A stretch of DNA of 6,701 nt from an uncultured Leucobacter sp. (GCA_945952575.1 CAMFIY010000153.1:1-6701); one strand, 5' to 3'; positions 1-6,258 are shown, counted from the first letter of the stretch. Translations and numbers: made by a program. Notes: generated by a model not told the origin, from the letters alone.

Positions 1-2631
1 GACGACGGGCACCTCCGGCAGCAGATCCGGCACCACTCCCGTATCGCCCTCGCGCGGCAGCGTGCCGGCAGAGAGCCCGCGGAACGTGCCGAGATCCGCC
101 CCCTGATCCGCGAGCCGGACCTCGCACGGCTCGCCCGGCGCGACACGATACTCCACGCCGCGCACCGAGATCACGACGGCGCCGGATCCGCCCGCCGCCT
201 CGCCCGTGCCGGTCCAGGATTCTGATTCCGCTTCCGCCTCTACGCCGCGCGGCGAAGCCTCGACGATCTCGAAGCGGATGCTGCCCGTCGTCACGGCGAC
301 GGCGATCCGACTCCCGCGCCACTCGAGCGCGAACTCGATCGAACCCCAATGCTCGGGCAGCCGAGGGTCGAAGCTCAGCCGGCGCCCGGCGTCCCGCATC
401 CCCGCGAACCCCTGCACGAGCATCATCCACACGCCGCCGGCCGAGGCGATGTGCACGCCGTCGCCGGAGTTCTGGTGCAGATCGTCGAGATCCACCCGCA
501 GCGCATGATCGAAGTACCGATAGGCCAGCTCGCGGTAGCCGACCTCGGCCGCGATGATCGACTGGACCACCGCCGAGAGCGTCGAATCCCCCGTGGTCAG
601 CGCATCGTAGTACTCGAAGTCCCGCCGCTTCTCGTCCTGGCCGAACTCGTCGCTGGCGAGCAGCAGCGCGAGCACCACGTCGGCCTGCTTCAGCACCTGG
701 AAGCGATAGATGACGAGCGGATGGAAGTGCAGCAGGAGCGGCTTCTGCTCGGGCGGCGTCGCCGCGAGATCCCAGACCTCCTGGTCGAGGAAGTGCGCAT
801 CCTGCGGGTGGATGCCCCTGGTCTCCGAGTACGGCACCGCCATGCCGCCGGCGGCGCCCTCCCACTGCCCGACCTCGGCCGGGTCGAGACGCAGCCGCTC
901 CACCAGCTCGGCGTACTCGGTCGGGGCCTCGGCCGCGAGCCGTCGCACGACCTCGGCCGCGAAACGCAGGTTGAAGCGGGCCATCACGTTCGTGAACAGG
1001 TTGTCGTTGACGACGGTCGTGTACTCGTCGGGGCCGGTCACGCCGTGGATGTGGAAGCGCCGGGTGCCGTCCGCATCCGCTCGCCAGAACCCGAGACTGG
1101 CCCAGAGTCTGGCCGTTTCGACGACCACATCGGATCCGCCGTGCACGATGAACTCGAGGTCGCCGGTCGCGGCCACGTAACGGGCCATCGCGAAGACGAT
1201 GTCGGCGTTGATGTGATACTGCGCAGTGCCCGCGGCGTAGTACGCGCTCGCCTCCTCGCCGTTGATGGTGCGCCATGGGAAGAGCGCACCCTCCTCGTTC
1301 AGCATCACCGCGCGGCGCCGGGCCCGCGGCAGCATCCTGACCCGGGAACGCAGCGCGTTCCGCGCCCAGATCGGGCTGGTGTAGCTCAGGAACGGCAGGA
1401 CGTACACCTCCGAGTCCCAGAAGTAGTGGCCGCTGTAGCCCGAGCCGGTGAGCCCCTTCGCCGAGATGCCGCGCCCGTCGGCTCTTGCGGAGGCCTGCGC
1501 CACCTGGAACAGGTTCCAGCGGATGGCCTGCTGCACGCCCGGTTCGGCGTCGACGCGCACGTCGCTGCGGTGCCAGAATCCGGCGAGGAACTCGCGCTGC
1601 TTCTCCCAGCGCTCCTCGCCCGGCTCCGCGGCCGCGCTCTCGAGGGAGTGCACGCAGCGGTCCACCATCTCCGAAAGGGCGGCGGTCACCGAGCTGTGAT
1701 ACGCCGCGGTCTTGATGAGCTTCACCCTGCGCCCCGCGCGCGCCGTGCCGTGGAACACGTGACGCACCCGATCCTCGCCCGCCTCGATCCTCGCCCGCCA
1801 CTCGCCGTCGCCCTCGAAGCGGTGCTCGATCCCTATCCCGAGCGCCACCCGCGAATCGCGCACCCGATAGCTGAGGACGCTGCGGCTGCCGACGATCGTT
1901 CCCGGCGCATCGCGGTCGCCGTCGACGTGCAGCGACGGACCGGGATCGAGGATGCGTCCGCTCAGCTCCTCGCTCTTGCGCGGGTCGAAGGCACCCGGCG
2001 CCTGATCGGTGCCGCCCGGCCCCGAGCCCGCCTGCTCGGTGTTGATCCGGCCGAGATCCTGCCGATTGATCAGCAGGCTGCTCACCGTGAGCTCGGCATC
2101 CGCGTCGAGCACCGTGATCCGCATCTCGGTGGTCGCGAGGTGCCGCGAGGCGAAGGAGACCATGCGCCGCGTCTCCACCCGCACGCGCTTGCCGGTCGGC
2201 GTGAGCCACAGCAGTGAACGGGTCAGGGTGCCGGCGCGCAGATCGAGGATCCGCCGCGCGTCGAGGATCTCGGAGGACTCGAGGTTCAGCCGCTCGTCGT
2301 CGACGTAGATGCGGATCGTCTTCGCGTCCGGCGCGTTCACGATGGTCTGGCCGTGCTCGGCGAAGCCGTAGGCGTTCTCGGCGTGCCGGATCCGCCAGGT
2401 CTCGTGCAGTCCGTTGACGAACGTGCCGTGGCTGCCGAGCGGCAGTCCCTCCTCGTGGTTGCCGCGGAGGCCGAGATAGCCGTTGCCGAGGGAGAAGAGC
2501 GTCTCATCCTGAGCCGCGAACGCCGGGTCGATGCCGCGCACCACGAGCCGCCAGGGATCGTCGCCGAAGTCGCGGCGGAACTCGCTCACGCCCGCGTCGA
2601 AGGCAGCGGTGCCGGTCGCGTCGGCGTTCAC
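1..2631 (-). CDS. Glycoside hydrolase family 65 phosphorylase (maltose/trehalose/kojibiose phosphorylase type), 3' end beyond window
   Basis: GH65 enzymes cleave alpha-glucobiosides (maltose, trehalose, kojibiose, nigerose) with inorganic phosphate, inverting configuration to give beta-glucose 1-phosphate and glucose in the cytoplasm. One frame stays open for 877 codons to the window edge. Seen in order: the N-terminal family signature DETLFSLGNGYLGLRG (residues 42-57) in the beta-sandwich domain; GYSGHYFWDSEVYVLPF (398-414); GALFPWRTINGEEASAYY (448-465); GVTGPDEY (530-537), whose Glu536 aligns with the family's general acid; KQADVVLA (648-655); the phosphate-site-like LTTGDSTLS (678-686); and LHQNSGDGVHIASAGG (718-733). 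The GTG start at 2631 overlaps the upstream TGA by 4 bases (GTGA) and has GAGGA 9 nt upstream (2645-2641), so translation is probably coupled to the mutase gene. A Gly/Pro-rich stretch (about 198-217) and an acidic Ser/Gly-rich stretch (about 798-817) look like linkers, and the protein exceeds the roughly 750-800 residues usual for the family. The disaccharide used cannot be read from the sequence. Confidence 0.95.
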   Translation of the reverse strand, partial: MNADATGTAAFDAGVSEFRRDFGDDPWRLVVRGIDPAFAAQDETLFSLGNGYLGLRGNHEEGLPLGSHGTFVNGLHETWRIRHAENAYGFAEHGQTIVNAPDAKTIRIYVDDERLNLESSEILDARRILDLRAGTLTRSLLWLTPTGKRVRVETRRMVSFASRHLATTEMRITVLDADAELTVSSLLINRQDLGRINTEQAGSGPGGTDQAPGAFDPRKSEELSGRILDPGPSLHVDGDRDAPGTIVGSRSVLSYRVRDSRVALGIGIEHRFEGDGEWRARIEAGEDRVRHVFHGTARAGRRVKLIKTAAYHSSVTAALSEMVDRCVHSLESAAAEPGEERWEKQREFLAGFWHRSDVRVDAEPGVQQAIRWNLFQVAQASARADGRGISAKGLTGSGYSGHYFWDSEVYVLPFLSYTSPIWARNALRSRVRMLPRARRRAVMLNEEGALFPWRTINGEEASAYYAAGTAQYHINADIVFAMARYVAATGDLEFIVHGGSDVVVETARLWASLGFWRADADGTRRFHIHGVTGPDEYTTVVNDNLFTNVMARFNLRFAAEVVRRLAAEAPTEYAELVERLRLDPAEVGQWEGAAGGMAVPYSETRGIHPQDAHFLDQEVWDLAATPPEQKPLLLHFHPLVIYRFQVLKQADVVLALLLASDEFGQDEKRRDFEYYDALTTGDSTLSAVVQSIIAAEVGYRELAYRYFDHALRVDLDDLHQNSGDGVHIASAGGVWMMLVQGFAGMRDAGRRLSFDPRLPEHWGSIEFALEWRGSRIAVAVTTGSIRFEIVEASPRGVEAEAESESWTGTGEAAGGSGAVVISVRGVEYRVAPGEPCEVRLADQGADLGTFRGLSAGTLPREGDTGVVPDLLPEVPVV

Positions 2632-3332
2632 GGCACCAGTTCCTCGAGGTCGGGCACCACGATGTGCGCGCCCGCATCGGCGAGCGCCTCCGCGCCCGCG
2701 CCGCGGTCGACGCCGACGACGAGCCCGAAGCCGCCTGCCCGCGCGGCCGCGACGCCGGATCCCGCATCCTCGAATGCGGCGGAGCGGAGCGGGGCGACGC
2801 CGAGCAGCTCGGCAGCGCGCAGGAACGTGTCGGGCGCCGGCTTGCCCGGCAGCCCCTCTCGAGCGGCGACCTCACCGTCGACCACCGCGGCGAAGCGCTC
2901 GCGGATCCGGGCCGCGGCCAGCACCGTCTCGGCGTTGCGCGAGCTCGACACGACGGCGAGCGGCTTGCGGAGCACGGCGAGACGGTCGAGGAGGCGCAGG
3001 GATCCCGGGTACGGCTCGATCCCGTCGCGCGCGAGTATCTCGCTGAAGGCCCGGTTCTTGCGATTGCCGATGCCGCGGATCGAGGCGAAGCCGTCGTCCC
3101 CGTTCTCACCCTCGGGCAGGTCGATCCCGCGCGCCTCGAGCAGCACCGCGACCCCCGCGAAGCGCGGCCTGCCATCGAGGTGCTCGAAGTAGTCGGCCTC
3201 GCGATAGGGGGCCTCGCCGAGGCGGGCGAAGAGCTCGTCGAAGGTCTCCTGCCAGGCGCGGCGGTGCAACTCGACCGTGGGCGTGAGCACACCGTCGAGG
3301 TCGAAGAGATACGCGTCGTAGTGGTCGATCAC
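2628..3332 (-). CDS. Beta-phosphoglucomutase family HAD protein
   Basis: The predicted protein has 234 residues and is cytosolic. Enzymes of this family interconvert beta-glucose 1-phosphate and glucose 6-phosphate through an aspartyl-phosphate intermediate. HAD motif I is LFDLDGVLT (9-17), with nucleophile Asp11 and acid/base Asp13. A helical cap follows, containing DGRPRFAGVAVLLEARG (53-69) and GIGNRKN (87-93), as in beta-phosphoglucomutases. Motif II is AVVSSSRN (126-133), motif III is the Lys of GKPAPDTF (163-170), and motif IV is FEDAGSGVAAARAG (187-200), followed by LVVGVDRG (204-211). The GTG start at 3332 sits 10 codons before Asp11, with GGAAAG 9 nt upstream. The same frame runs on upstream only through the intergenic repeats and antisense to the repair-like gene, so a longer start is not credible. 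It is the first gene of a pair with the GH65 phosphorylase. Known GH65/beta-PGM pairs, such as Rv3400-Rv3401 in Mycobacterium tuberculosis, have the same order. A phosphatase on another sugar phosphate is possible but less likely. Confidence 0.93.
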   Translation of the reverse strand: MIDHYDAYLFDLDGVLTPTVELHRRAWQETFDELFARLGEAPYREADYFEHLDGRPRFAGVAVLLEARGIDLPEGENGDDGFASIRGIGNRKNRAFSEILARDGIEPYPGSLRLLDRLAVLRKPLAVVSSSRNAETVLAAARIRERFAAVVDGEVAAREGLPGKPAPDTFLRAAELLGVAPLRSAAFEDAGSGVAAARAGGFGLVVGVDRGAGAEALADAGAHIVVPDLEELVP

Positions 3333-3341
3333 CTCGCAGGC

Positions 3342-3347
3342 CTTTCC
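3342..3347 (-). promoter_or_regulatory. Ribosome binding site of the beta-PGM gene
   Basis: GGAAAG lies 9 nt before the GTG at 3332 on the minus strand. It is an imperfect Shine-Dalgarno match, but it is the only purine run near a start that keeps the whole HAD motif I. It supports the GTG choice over any upstream in-frame codon. Confidence 0.5.
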
Positions 3348-3354
3348 GACTCCG

Positions 3355-3360
3355 AGCCTA
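3355..3360 (-). promoter_or_regulatory. Candidate -10 element for the beta-PGM/GH65 operon
   Basis: TAGGCT on the minus strand matches the actinobacterial TANNNT -10 pattern. It would put the transcript start near 3348, giving a leader of about 16 nt that still includes the GGAAAG ribosome site. No good -35 hexamer lies at 16-18 bp spacing (TTCACC is about 20 bp away), so the promoter may be weak or activator-dependent. This is inferred from pattern only. Confidence 0.35.
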
Positions 3361-3426
3361 GTCCCGGTGGGTTTCGGGGAGGTGAATCGCGGCCGGTTCG
3401 GGGCGGGCCGGTTCCCCGGATCGCTC

Positions 3427-3533
3427 GGATCCGTGCGATTCTGCGGATCCGTGCGATTCGACAGATCCGTGCGATTCGACAGATCCGTGCGATTCGACAG
3501 ATCCGTGCGATTCGACAGATCCGTGCGATTCGG
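3427..3533. repeat. Tandem array of six 18-bp units
   Basis: Six direct copies share the core GATCCGTGCGATT, starting at 3428, 3446, 3464, 3482, 3500 and 3518, exactly 18 bp apart. The four middle-to-last copies (from 3464) are identical over this core, and the linking segment is TCGACA. The first two copies differ slightly: both begin with CGGATCCG, an 8-bp palindrome, and the first is followed by TCTGC instead of TCGACA. The last copy ends 25 bp before the start codon of the HhH-GPD gene. The array lies in the gap between two divergent genes. Because 18 is a multiple of three and the unit lacks stops in several frames, it creates long spurious reading frames on both strands. Its role is unknown. 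It could be a regulator-binding array or a length-variable repeat affecting promoter spacing. Confidence 0.97.
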
Positions 3534-3551
3534 CGGGTGCGGTGCGAGACT
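3523..3551 (+). promoter_or_regulatory. Candidate leaderless promoter of the HhH-GPD gene
   Basis: GAGACT (3546-3551) occupies positions -12 to -7 relative to the A of the ATG at 3558. This is the spacing of the -10 element in actinobacterial leaderless transcripts, and the conserved second A and last T of TANNNT are present. The hexamer 17 bp upstream, GTGCGA (3523-3528), lies inside the last 18-bp repeat and matches TTGACA at only three positions. A G-run (3552-3556) ends one base before the ATG, too close for a normal ribosome site, which also fits leaderless initiation. The evidence is weak and pattern-based. Confidence 0.3.
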
Positions 3552-3557
3552 GGGGGC

Positions 3558-4127
3558 ATGACGATCCACCTCACCGACGACCCGGCGGCCGACGAACTGC
3601 TGAGCCGCGATCCGCTGGCCCTGCTGATCGGCATGCTGCTGGACCAGCAGGTGGCCATGGAGATCGCCTTCGCCGGCCCGCTCAAGATCTCCCGGCGACT
3701 CGGATCCTTCGACGCGCGCAGCATCGCCGAGGCCGATCCGGAGGCCTTCGCCGAGCTCTTCAAGCAGACGCCCGCGGTGCACCGCTTCCCCGGATCGATG
3801 GCCGCCCGCGTGCAGACGCTCTGCCAGACGCTCCTCGCCGATTGGGGCGGTCAGGCCGCGGCGCTGTGGACGGAGGGCGAACCGGACGGGCCGGCCGTGC
3901 TGCGCCGGCTCAAGGGGCTGCCCGGCTTCGGCGAGCAGAAGGCGAAGATCTTCCTCGCGCTGCTGGGCAAGCAGTGCGGATTCACGGGCCCGGGCTGGCG
4001 CGAGGCGTCGGCCCCCTACGGAGAGGAGGGGTCGTTCCGCAGCGTGGCCGACATCACCTCTCCCGAGACGCTCGCCCTCGTGCGCGAGCACAAGCGCGCG
4101 ATGAAGGCGGCGGCGAAGCGCGGCTGA
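3558..4127 (+). CDS. HhH-GPD-type base excision repair-like protein (uncharacterised actinobacterial family)
   Basis: The predicted protein has 189 residues, is probably cytosolic and DNA-binding, and has no signal peptide or membrane segment. It resembles the short HhH-GPD family widespread in actinobacteria and often labelled 'base excision DNA repair protein, HhH-GPD family' (TIGR03252-like, by recollection). Family-typical blocks are MLLDQQVAMEIAFAGPL (26-42), HRFPGSMAARVQTLC (75-89), the helix-hairpin-helix RLKGLPGFGEQKAKIFLALL (117-136) and RSVADI (161-166). Aligned by eye to endonuclease III, the catalytic Lys position after LPGVG is Gln127 and the catalytic Asp position falls at Pro145. 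There is no Asp between 110 and 165, and the Cys cluster for a 4Fe-4S centre is absent. Glycosylase activity is therefore uncertain. The ATG at 3558 has no proper ribosome site and is chosen because homologues begin with a similar short segment before the DPLALL block. The gene stands alone, divergent from the beta-PGM gene and convergent with the hydroxylase gene. Confidence 0.92.
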   Translation: MTIHLTDDPAADELLSRDPLALLIGMLLDQQVAMEIAFAGPLKISRRLGSFDARSIAEADPEAFAELFKQTPAVHRFPGSMAARVQTLCQTLLADWGGQAAALWTEGEPDGPAVLRRLKGLPGFGEQKAKIFLALLGKQCGFTGPGWREASAPYGEEGSFRSVADITSPETLALVREHKRAMKAAAKRG

Positions 4128-4137
4128 ACCCGATCGC

Positions 4138-6114
4138 TCAGCGGTCGAGGAACGCCCGGCCCAGGAACTCGGCGAGCGCCCCGGCGCCCGCAGGCCCCGC
4201 ATCGAGCGGGAAGACCCCGGCCACGTACTGATCCGGTCGCACGACGACGACCGCGCCGTCGCGACTGATCCCGCGCTCAGCGAAGATGTCGTCGGCGGCC
4301 GCGTGATGCACCGATCCGCCGGTCGACGTCAGCGCCGCGCCCGCCGCCCGCGCGGCGTAGATCTTCTCGTAGTCGGTCAGCCCGAACGGGCCGGAAGCCG
4401 GCAGGAACAGCTTCGGCGCGGCGGCGATGTCCACCTCGTCGTGGGACTGCTGATACACGGCCTTCACGTCGAAGACGCTGTCGAGGTCGGCGCCGGCCGG
4501 GGTGAAGCGCAGGATCGGCGAGGCGGGGTCCACGGTCATCCACTCTGCCCAGGCGGCGAGCGCGCTCGCATCGCGGTCGGCGAAGGCGTAGACGCGGTAG
4601 CGCCCGTCGGCACGGTGATGGTGTCCGAGATGGATCGGCACGGCGTCGGCGACACGGGTGGTCATGACCGACTTGAAGCGTTTGCCGAGGGTGAAGCCCG
4701 TCGCGAGATCCTGGTGCTCGGCCCCCGCGGTGAGCAGCGGGTGCGCGTACTGCGTCATGAAGCCCGCCGGGAACTCGGCGGTGCGCACGTAGAAGTCCTC
4801 CAGCTCCGAGGGCGAATCGAATTCCTCCGGCTTCTTGGCCATGAGCGTCGACCACTCCCGGTCGAAGTCGATCAGGTTCTTCGAGGTGACCCAGCGCTCG
4901 TCCGAGTAGGTCTCCAGCAGCGCCTCGGAACTGCGGCCCTCGAGCACGTAGCCGAGCTTCCAGCCGAGATTCCAGCCGTCCTGCATCGACACGTTCATGC
5001 CCTGCCCGGCCTTGGCGCTGTGCGTGTGGCAGGCGTCGCCCATCAGGAACACGCGCGGATCCCGCGGCTCTCCCCAAGCGTGCGCGTCGTCGAAGCGGTC
5101 GGTCATGCGATGCGCGACCTCGTAGACGCTGTGCCAGGGCACGTCGCGCACGTCGAGCGCGTAGGGATGCAGGATCGCGTTGGCCCGAGCGATGACCTCC
5201 TCGAGCGGGGTGTCCCGCACCCTCCCCCCGTCCTGCTCGTCGGTCTCGCCGAGGTCGACGTAGATGCGGGCGAGGTGGTTCCCCTCGCGGGGGATGTGCA
5301 GGATGCTGCCCGCCTCGGAGTGGATGATGCACTTCTTCCGGAAGTCGGGGAAGTCGGTGGCGGCGAGCACGTCCATCACGCCCCAGGCGTGCAGCGAGGC
5401 GGAACCGGTGAGCGATCCGCCGATCGAGCGACGGACCGAGGAACGCGCGCCGTCGGCGCCGACCACGTACTGCGCGCGGACGACGACGGTCTCGGCGTCG
5501 GCCGCCGTGCTCTCTGCCGGACCGGCCGCGTTGATGCCGGCGCCGGTATGACCGGTGACGCGGCGCAGGGTGACGTGCACCGGGTACTCATCGCCGTCCA
5601 CTCGCTCGAGGTCGACGAACTCGTAGCCGTAGTCGACGTCGCCGCGGGCCGGAGCGCGGCGCGCGTATTCGGCGAAGTAGTCGATCACCCGGGCCTGGTT
5701 CACGATCAGATGGGGGAACTCGCTGATCCCCTGCGGGTCGTCGGGAGTGACGGAGCTGCGGACGATCCGCTTCGGGTCCCGCGGATCCGGGGTCCAGAAG
5801 TCGGTCTCCGTGATCTGGTAGGCCTCCTGGACGATCTGGGGCGCGAAGCCGAAGGCCTGGAAGGTCTCGACGCTGCGCGCCTGGATGCCGTCGGCCTGAC
5901 CGAGCACGAGGCGGCCGTCGCGACGCTCGACGATGCGCGTGACGACGCCGGGGAACTGCGCGAGCTGGGCGTGAGTGACGATGCCGGCCGGCCCGGATCC
6001 GACGATGAGGACGTCCATCTGCTCGGGGAGCGCGTCCGGACGATCGAGTCCCGTTCCGGCCGCGGGCAGCACCCGGGGATCGGTCGAGACGTATCCGTGG
6101 TGGTGGAACTGCAC
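4138..6114 (-). CDS. mobA: FAD-dependent aromatic hydroxylase, probable 3-hydroxybenzoate 4-monooxygenase
   Basis: The 658-residue flavoprotein likely uses NADPH and O2 to hydroxylate 3-hydroxybenzoate to protocatechuate in the cytosol. From about residue 33 it has the FAD_binding_3 fold: VLIVGSGPAG (35-44) binds the ADP part of FAD, VGADGARSSVR (218-228) is the DG motif, and VFLMGDACHTHSAKAGQGMN (355-374) is the GD motif contacting the flavin. The part beyond about 440 fits the thioredoxin-like phenol hydroxylase dimerisation domain. The N-terminus (MQFHHHGY) and GQADGIQARSVE (72-83) resemble Comamonas testosteroni MobA, about 640 residues. MobA active-site residues as I recall them (Asp75, His135, Lys247, Tyr271) correspond to Asp75, His135, Lys261 and Tyr285 here. 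The GTG start at 6114 follows AAGGAG by 5 nt. The gene is divergent from an IclR-type regulator gene, typical of aromatic catabolic genes. No ring-cleavage gene is in view. Phenol or another hydroxyaromatic remains possible as the substrate. Confidence 0.9.
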   Translation of the reverse strand: MQFHHHGYVSTDPRVLPAAGTGLDRPDALPEQMDVLIVGSGPAGIVTHAQLAQFPGVVTRIVERRDGRLVLGQADGIQARSVETFQAFGFAPQIVQEAYQITETDFWTPDPRDPKRIVRSSVTPDDPQGISEFPHLIVNQARVIDYFAEYARRAPARGDVDYGYEFVDLERVDGDEYPVHVTLRRVTGHTGAGINAAGPAESTAADAETVVVRAQYVVGADGARSSVRRSIGGSLTGSASLHAWGVMDVLAATDFPDFRKKCIIHSEAGSILHIPREGNHLARIYVDLGETDEQDGGRVRDTPLEEVIARANAILHPYALDVRDVPWHSVYEVAHRMTDRFDDAHAWGEPRDPRVFLMGDACHTHSAKAGQGMNVSMQDGWNLGWKLGYVLEGRSSEALLETYSDERWVTSKNLIDFDREWSTLMAKKPEEFDSPSELEDFYVRTAEFPAGFMTQYAHPLLTAGAEHQDLATGFTLGKRFKSVMTTRVADAVPIHLGHHHRADGRYRVYAFADRDASALAAWAEWMTVDPASPILRFTPAGADLDSVFDVKAVYQQSHDEVDIAAAPKLFLPASGPFGLTDYEKIYAARAAGAALTSTGGSVHHAAADDIFAERGISRDGAVVVVRPDQYVAGVFPLDAGPAGAGALAEFLGRAFLDR

Positions 6115-6119
6115 GGCTT

Positions 6120-6125
6120 CTCCTT
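6120..6125 (-). promoter_or_regulatory. Strong ribosome binding site of the hydroxylase gene
   Basis: AAGGAG on the minus strand lies 5 nt before the GTG at 6114. It is the best Shine-Dalgarno match in the window and fixes the GTG start, which preserves the MQFHHHG N-terminus shared with MobA-type enzymes. Confidence 0.85.
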
Positions 6126-6191
6126 ACTCACTGCACTGTGCCCTGCGGCGCTGCGATCCTCGATGTGCGATGCCCCGGCACCCGGGTCTCG

Positions 6192-6201
6192 CACGATCGT
6201 G
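6192..6201. repeat. 10-bp perfect palindrome CACGATCGTG in the hydroxylase leader
   Basis: CACGATCGTG is self-complementary over all 10 bases and does not extend further. It lies between the 17-bp inverted repeat and the hydroxylase start, about 80 bp upstream of the GTG. It may be a further protein-binding site, or a chance palindrome in GATC-rich DNA. Confidence 0.4.
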
Positions 6202-6213
6202 AACGCATTCATT

Positions 6214-6230
6214 TGTTCAATAATTGAACA
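6214..6230. promoter_or_regulatory. 17-bp inverted repeat, likely IclR-family operator
   Basis: TGTTCAAT-A-ATTGAACA has perfect 8-bp arms around a single central base. It sits in the AT-richest part of the window, between the divergent hydroxylase and IclR-family genes. IclR-family proteins bind near-palindromes of about this size in the promoters of their own and adjacent genes. The right arm contains TTGAAC, the candidate -35 of the regulator gene, so bound protein would affect that promoter directly. Assignment to the neighbouring regulator rests on position and symmetry only. Confidence 0.7.
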
Positions 6231-6250
6231 TCTCGTTTGAATACTGCACA
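6223..6250 (-). promoter_or_regulatory. Weak candidate promoter for the hydroxylase gene
   Basis: On the minus strand TTGTGC (6250-6245... upstream side of the gap) lies about 17 bp before TTCAAT (6228-6223), which is part of the inverted repeat. Transcription would start near 6216 and leave a leader of about 100 nt. Both hexamers are poor matches to consensus, and no better pair is visible between 6126 and 6213, so the promoter may need an activator. Many IclR-type catabolic regulators do activate their targets. Confidence 0.25.
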
Positions 6251-6252
6251 AT
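6224..6252 (+). promoter_or_regulatory. Candidate leaderless promoter of the IclR-family gene
   Basis: TTGAAC (6224-6229) and CACAAT (6247-6252) are separated by exactly 17 bp. CACAAT lies at -12 to -7 relative to the A of the ATG at 6259, the arrangement expected for a leaderless transcript. No Shine-Dalgarno sequence precedes the ATG, which supports the same reading. The -35 is the right arm of the 17-bp inverted repeat, implying autorepression by occlusion. Confidence 0.55.
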
Positions 6253-6258
6253 GATTGT

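Noticed and set aside
349..2217. Long plus-strand reading frame across the phosphorylase region
   Set aside because: It is the antisense shadow of the GH65 gene. The minus-strand frame contains all the family motifs, while the plus-strand translation is Arg/His/Ala-rich and featureless.
3427..3533. CRISPR array or LexA (SOS) boxes
   Set aside because: The units are contiguous 18-bp tandem copies without variable spacers, so this is not a CRISPR array. ATTCGA in each unit resembles half of an actinobacterial SOS box, but all copies point the same way and no TCGAAC-N4-GTTCGA dyad is formed.
2664..4127. A long plus-strand frame that would fuse about 298 residues, including IRAIRQ repeats, to the HhH-GPD protein
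   Set aside because: It is antisense to the HAD gene with no family resemblance, and is kept open only by high GC and by the repeat length being a multiple of three. The HhH family starts at the ATG at 3558.
2628..4202. A long minus-strand reading frame with NRTDLS hexapeptide repeats fused in front of the HAD protein
   Set aside because: The repeats are the translated 18-bp array, and the part upstream is antisense to the HhH-GPD coding sequence. The HAD fold is complete from the GTG at 3332 with its own ribosome site.
4303..6240. Long plus-strand reading frame opposite the hydroxylase
   Set aside because: It is an antisense shadow. The minus-strand frame carries ordered FAD motifs and a strong ribosome site.
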